Origin: Kluyvera intermedia | GTDB lineage: Bacteria > Pseudomonadota > Gammaproteobacteria > Enterobacterales > Enterobacteriaceae | Assembly (NCBI RefSeq): GCF_034424175.1 | Contig: NZ_CP139986.1 | Location: forward strand, 3,658,001-3,722,000 | Length of the DNA stretch: 64,000 bases | Direction of reading: 5' to 3' | Part shown: positions 60,140-64,000 of the stretch, piece after piece | Position numbering within the stretch: position 1 is the stretch's first letter | Layout of the letters: each line of letters starts with the position of its first letter | Notes under the pieces: model-generated | Told to the model about the DNA's origin: nothing | Database searches by the model: none | The model's input: only the letters and a program-made list of their open reading frames with translations | Position numbers and translations under genes: made by a program

Positions 60140-61042
60140 TTATTGCTTTGTAGTAAGGCTATTCATCCAGCGGGTAAACTCTTTTCCTAATGTCGGATGA
60201 GACATTGCGTGCTCGACAAAAGCTTGCGCAAACCCCAATTTATTTCCGCAATCATGGCTTTTTCCTTCCATCGCGAACGCCTCTACTGGTTGAAGACGCA
60301 TCAGATCGGCAATGGCGTCTGTTAACTGAACTTCACCACCGGCTCCGGGCTGAGTATTCTTTAGCAGTGGCCAGATGGCTGGTGAAAGCACATAGCGACC
60401 CACAATAGCTAAATTAGAGATAGCCGTACTTGGATCGGGTTTTTACACCACATCCATGATCGCCTGGCTTGCCCCCGGGAGAAGCTCCGAGTTCTGACAG
60501 TTCGCAATCCCATAGCTACCCACATCACTCCAGGGTACCGGGGAGACCATAACCTGGCTTATTTCAGTTTCCTGATAATTTTTCAACATGGAAGTCAGGT
60601 TGCTGCAACGCAAATCACTCTGATATTGATCAATAATAACATCGGGTAAAATGACCGCAAAGGGTGAATCGCCAACGAATGGCTGAGCGCACAGAATAGC
60701 ATCTCCCAAACCTTTGGCACTATTCTGACGGATTGCGGTAATAGAAACGTCAGAAGGACAAATGGATCTTACTTGCTTTAAAAGCTCAATTTTAGATCTT
60801 TGCTGCAAGGTATCTTCAAGTTCATAATGGCTATCAAAGTGATTTTCAATAGCCACTTTGGATGAGTGGGTGACCAAAATTATATTCTTAATTCCTGCCG
60901 CGATACATTCCTCAACCACATATTGAATCAACGGTTTATCGACCAGCATTAACATCTCTTTCGGAATTGCTTTGGTCGCAGGTAACATGCGCGTACCAAG
61001 ACCTGCAACTGGAATAATAGCTTTAGTTACCGAATTCATCAT
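60140..61042 (-). pseudogene. galU-like UTP-glucose-1-phosphate uridylyltransferase gene with one nonsense codon
   Basis: The reading frame encodes a GalU-type enzyme that makes UDP-glucose, the cellulose precursor: VAGLGTRMLPATKAIPKEML (nucleotide-binding start), DKPLIQYVVEECIAAGIKNI and GLGDAILCAQPFVGD. A TAA at 60443-60445 interrupts it at codon 200; the same frame then continues KPDPSTAISNLAIVGRYVLS and KSHDCGNKLGFAQAF to a natural stop at 60140. The stop falls exactly where GalU has the Glu of EKP (E. coli Glu201), so GAA to TAA, one base, explains it. The N-terminal fragment alone lacks part of the substrate site. It is a paralogue, presumably recruited to the bcs locus. A sequencing error cannot be excluded. 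Confidence 0.85.
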
Positions 61043-61126
61043 ATTCACCAATGGAGATAATATCTTGTATAAACATAGAGATAAGAACCAGACAAAATAG
61101 CATGAGGTTTTTGTCTGGATGTTAAG

Positions 61127-61173
61127 GGTGGCGGTAAGAGGCTCATAAAAATGAGGGGGGTCCCCTTACCACC
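61127..61173 (-). terminator. Stem-loop after the EAL gene
   Basis: On the minus strand GGTGGTAAGGGG pairs imperfectly with CCTCTTACCGCCACC, with an inner CTCATTTTTATGAG hairpin. It lies about 30 bp after the EAL stop and before the galU-like gene. Confidence 0.6.
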
Positions 61174-61200
61174 GAATAAAGACGGTCGACAGAGAGTAAT

Positions 61201-63753
61201 CTATTTACTCAGCATGCCACTCGGCCATTCATTAAATTTAACCGGGCGGCAGAAATAGTATCCCTGTGCTTTTTCACATCCCATTGATGCAAGTTTTTCT
61301 GCCACTTCTAGCGTTTCGACACCTTCAGCAATCAGCGGGACATCAAACCCTTTAGCCAGAAGTATCACCGCAGAGATAATGGATTCATTCTTTTTATTAT
61401 CAAGAACATCCATCACAAAGTTTCGGTCAATTTTTAAGGCATCAAATTCAAGTTTGTGCAAATAAGAAAGACTAGAGAAGCCAGATCCAAAATCATCAAT
61501 AGAGAGTGTGATTTTATTTTTACGCAGCGTGGAGATGGTTTCTTTTAACTCATGATCGCTTTTAATCATGCTTGTTTCGGTAATTTCGATACAAATATTA
61601 CTGTTCATCAAGCCAGATTCAGCAATAGTATGCAGAAGATATTCGCAAAAATCAGGTTGGTTAAGTTCAATAATAGAAACATTGATATGGAGTTTAAAAT
61701 CGCGAGGGCAGAACTTACTCGCAATCTGCTCCGACAGCTCTTTACAGGCTTGCGCGATAATCCAGCGCCCAAGTTGAATTATGAATCCGGACTCTTCCGC
61801 TACGGCAATCAGCTTATCCGGTCGAACCATGCCCAGCTCACTGTTATTCCAACGGAGCAAACATTCCGCTTCTCTGACAATCGTTGAATTCAACTGAATG
61901 ATCGGCTGATAGACCAGATAAAGCTCTTGATTGGCAATGGCACCATATAAATGGTTTAACATACTGATGTTCGTTAACGCTTGTTCACGCAAAACGTTAT
62001 CGTACATGATGGTGTTGGTATTCTCTGCCTGACGCGCCGCTTGCAAGGCAATGTTTGCGTTAGTAAAGACCGTATTCAGTTTTAGCGTATTGTCGACTGT
62101 ACTGGTGGCAATACCGATATGCCCCATAAAAACAAAACCGCTGTTTTCATATTCATTCTCTGCATCTTGCATGAGGTTAAGCAGACTAGCGACATAGTTA
62201 TCCAGCTGCTGTTGGTTTTTAGCTGGACAGCAGATAACAAACCGGTCAATGGTATCGCAGGCCAGCACAACATCTTCATGGAACTGACGGTTAATAAAAT
62301 CAATAAATGCCTGTAAATAACGAGTGGCATAAGATCGACCTAAGTTATTAATCATTGTTTGAATGTTACTTAGACTAACAATGCCAATGGCACCCACAAA
62401 AGTCGGTTTTGTCTGTGTTAATGCAGCCAGCAACCCTTTGCGGGTAAGTAATCCGGTTTCACTGTCGATGTTAATCTGATCTTCTAGTCGCGAAAAAGCG
62501 CTATCCAGATCGGTAGACATTTTATATAAAGCACTATTAAGTGAGTTAACTTCATTAAACGACCAACCTTTGTGGTGTTCCATTTTACGGCGTTTAGCGA
62601 TATCAGGAGCCTGATCAGCAATTTTTTTCAGCGGATTGACGACAACTGAAAGAATTCTATGGGCAATAAAGCAGGCCGCTAAGAAAACTAGTGCCGCGAT
62701 AAGAATTGTTATATTGCGGTAGCTAGAAATTTTCCCGACCAGTTCATTTTTGGAAACCAGCACAACCATCTGCCAGCCTTTAAGGTTCAGAGAGTCCCCC
62801 ACCTTGATCACTTTGCAATAATAGCTATTACCATCAACTTCAATTTTATGTATCGCACCATTATCTTGCTTTAAAAAGTCAGCGGTCGCTTTAACTACCG
62901 GGACCTGGCTCTGGGAGACTAATGGCAAATCTTCCCCAGATTGCTTCGCCAGTCCGCGGACTTTTTCACTTTGAATGAGTTCAGAGGCAGAGCTTGCGAT
63001 AATCTGCTGCCTTTCATTAACCAGATAAATTAAACTGTGTTCTGTGGTGGTTAAGTTTGTCAAGTAACGACTCAAGCGGCTTAATCGTAAGTCACTAGAT
63101 ACCACACCAATATACTTTCCCTTACGGTCAACAACCGGGGAACTAAATGAAATACTAACGCCCGGCTCATTATCAACATCAAGATACGCATTACTCCACA
63201 TAGATGTACGCGATTTATTCACCGCTCTGAACCATGGTCGTTCAAAGAGATCATAGTTTTCAACAGAGTACATTACCGAGCTGGTATCAGTGCCATCATG
63301 GAAAAAAAATAAGCGGTTGTCTGTCTCCGCATTTTTCTTGATTTTAAATGTCCAGTTGGTTTCAAGATCACGACTAAACCCTACATAATCGCCATCTACA
63401 CTACCGAAAGCAATTGAACTGAGTAATGAATCCTTCGTGAACATCTGCGTCATTACTTTATACAGATAGTTGCTTATTTCCGTAAATGTTTTGTTTTTAT
63501 CATCAGCATCCAGTGTTTTAATAAACAGAGTGGCAATTGAATTTGCTTGCTGAGGAATATTAATATAGTAATTTAAAGCATTCCCAACCGCTTCACCTCG
63601 GGTGTTAATAATTCGTTCACTCATCACATTAAGTGTATCGTTTTCACGATAAAACTGGATGAACAAAACACTCACTATAGTGACTGCTGCGAATAAAAAG
63701 AAAATGATGAAAATCGCTGTACGTAATGACAGCTGAAATTTTCTGAACATCAT
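61201..63753 (-). CDS. dCache-HAMP-(degenerate GGDEF)-EAL c-di-GMP phosphodiesterase
   Basis: This 850-residue inner-membrane sensor enzyme has TM1 (13-33), a periplasmic dCache domain (about 40-340), TM2 (about 347-367), HAMP (about 368-425), a GGDEF-like domain (about 430-585) whose motif position reads CDTIDRF (499-505) and so is inactive, and an EAL domain (about 600-845). The EAL motif is ECL (630-632), but the other catalytic residues are present: Asn691, Glu723, Asp753/Asp754 in DDFG, Lys774, Glu810 and Gln830. It most likely hydrolyses c-di-GMP. It starts 4 bp inside the upstream GGDEF gene (ATGA overlap). Confidence 0.92.
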   Translation of the reverse strand: MMFRKFQLSLRTAIFIIFFLFAAVTIVSVLFIQFYRENDTLNVMSERIINTRGEAVGNALNYYINIPQQANSIATLFIKTLDADDKNKTFTEISNYLYKVMTQMFTKDSLLSSIAFGSVDGDYVGFSRDLETNWTFKIKKNAETDNRLFFFHDGTDTSSVMYSVENYDLFERPWFRAVNKSRTSMWSNAYLDVDNEPGVSISFSSPVVDRKGKYIGVVSSDLRLSRLSRYLTNLTTTEHSLIYLVNERQQIIASSASELIQSEKVRGLAKQSGEDLPLVSQSQVPVVKATADFLKQDNGAIHKIEVDGNSYYCKVIKVGDSLNLKGWQMVVLVSKNELVGKISSYRNITILIAALVFLAACFIAHRILSVVVNPLKKIADQAPDIAKRRKMEHHKGWSFNEVNSLNSALYKMSTDLDSAFSRLEDQINIDSETGLLTRKGLLAALTQTKPTFVGAIGIVSLSNIQTMINNLGRSYATRYLQAFIDFINRQFHEDVVLACDTIDRFVICCPAKNQQQLDNYVASLLNLMQDAENEYENSGFVFMGHIGIATSTVDNTLKLNTVFTNANIALQAARQAENTNTIMYDNVLREQALTNISMLNHLYGAIANQELYLVYQPIIQLNSTIVREAECLLRWNNSELGMVRPDKLIAVAEESGFIIQLGRWIIAQACKELSEQIASKFCPRDFKLHINVSIIELNQPDFCEYLLHTIAESGLMNSNICIEITETSMIKSDHELKETISTLRKNKITLSIDDFGSGFSSLSYLHKLEFDALKIDRNFVMDVLDNKKNESIISAVILLAKGFDVPLIAEGVETLEVAEKLASMGCEKAQGYYFCRPVKFNEWPSGMLSK

Positions 63754-64000
63754 TTTTCCTCATTAAAAGTAAATGAATTTTTACCAGATTTTTTAGAGAA
63801 ATAAAGATTCTGGTCAGCCTGGATCATCGCCTTTTCAACATTGCCATCACACTTAGCGATACCGATCGAAAGCGACGGTGTAAAATTCTTTCCTTCAGGG
63901 AGAGGCAGCTTCAGTTCATTAATTGTATTTAGTAAACGATTAGCCGCGGTCTTGGCACCGACATTATCTGTTTTAAATAAGAAAATAGAAAACTCGTCGC
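63750..64000 (-). CDS. GGDEF-domain diguanylate cyclase (3' part, cut by window edge)
   Basis: The C-terminal 83 residues of a diguanylate cyclase are seen: the edge cuts in the GGDEF motif itself (…DEFSIFLFKTDN), then SLSIGIAKCDGN, and ADQNLYFSKKSGKNS, the conserved last helix and strand. The stop overlaps the following EAL gene start. Whether the full GGDEF motif and an I-site are present lies outside the window. Confidence 0.9.
   Translation of the reverse strand, partial: DEFSIFLFKTDNVGAKTAANRLLNTINELKLPLPEGKNFTPSLSIGIAKCDGNVEKAMIQADQNLYFSKKSGKNSFTFNEEK

Noticed and set aside
60443..60445. In-frame stop as selenocysteine or programmed read-through
   Set aside because: The codon is TAA, not TGA, and no stem-loop signal was evident; a nonsense mutation at a conserved Glu is simpler.

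Overview
The window reads as the chromosome of an Enterobacteriaceae member, most likely Enterobacter or a close relative (Lelliottia/Kosakonia). The budABC-budR butanediol locus, a near-canonical hpa cluster, an IutA receptor almost identical to the known enterobacterial one, an IS1 copy and enterobacterial REP elements all point that way. This is a judgement from recognised protein families; no database search was run. No rRNA, tRNA or CRISPR was seen.

Layout. (1) 1-9.5 kb: 4-hydroxyphenylacetate catabolism. hpaB is cut by the left edge; hpaA, hpaX and hpaGEDFHI follow on the minus strand, with divergent hpaR and a perfect palindromic operator between hpaR and hpaG. (2) 9.6-12.1 kb: a deletion scar joining two 5'-truncated sialic-acid-type genes (yhcH-like and nanA-like), then an SDR/LysR divergent pair. 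(3) 12.1-23.9 kb: a minus-strand urea assimilation operon (allophanate hydrolase, urea carboxylase, GntR regulator, urtABCDE). It has a strong sigma-54 promoter match in front of the first gene, so ATP-driven urea import feeds carboxylation and hydrolysis to ammonia, probably under nitrogen limitation. (4) 24.1-24.9 kb: a complete 768-bp IS1 with a perfect 9-bp target duplication. (5) 24.9-33.0 kb: iron uptake. A Fur-box-preceded cassette encodes a ChaN-type lipoprotein, a dedicated TonB, a TonB-dependent receptor and a YncE-like propeller; an orphan aerobactin receptor gene iutA follows, with its own excellent Fur box. (6) 33.1-37.3 kb: budC, budB, budA and divergent budR (acetoin/2,3-butanediol). 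(7) 37.4-41.9 kb: Nudix hydrolase, small ABM monooxygenase, NepI-like MFS exporter, secreted dienelactone-hydrolase-like enzyme, LysR regulator. (8) 42-46.9 kb: a large autotransporter with a 22-residue Pro-rich repeat linker, and a Tat-exported agmatine-deiminase-family enzyme. (9) 47-64 kb: a BcsD-type cellulose operon (bcsO-Q-A-B-C-D-Z, minus strand), a divergent MarT/FidL-like membrane regulator pair, a galU-like gene broken by one nonsense codon, and an EAL protein translationally coupled to a GGDEF protein cut by the right edge.

The last block looks like a cellulose module: c-di-GMP synthesis and breakdown enzymes, a PilZ-bearing synthase, a UDP-glucose supply gene now broken, and a candidate membrane-bound regulator. 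By eye, its regulatory parts and the iron cassette are more AT-rich than the hpa and urea regions, which suggests separate acquisition.
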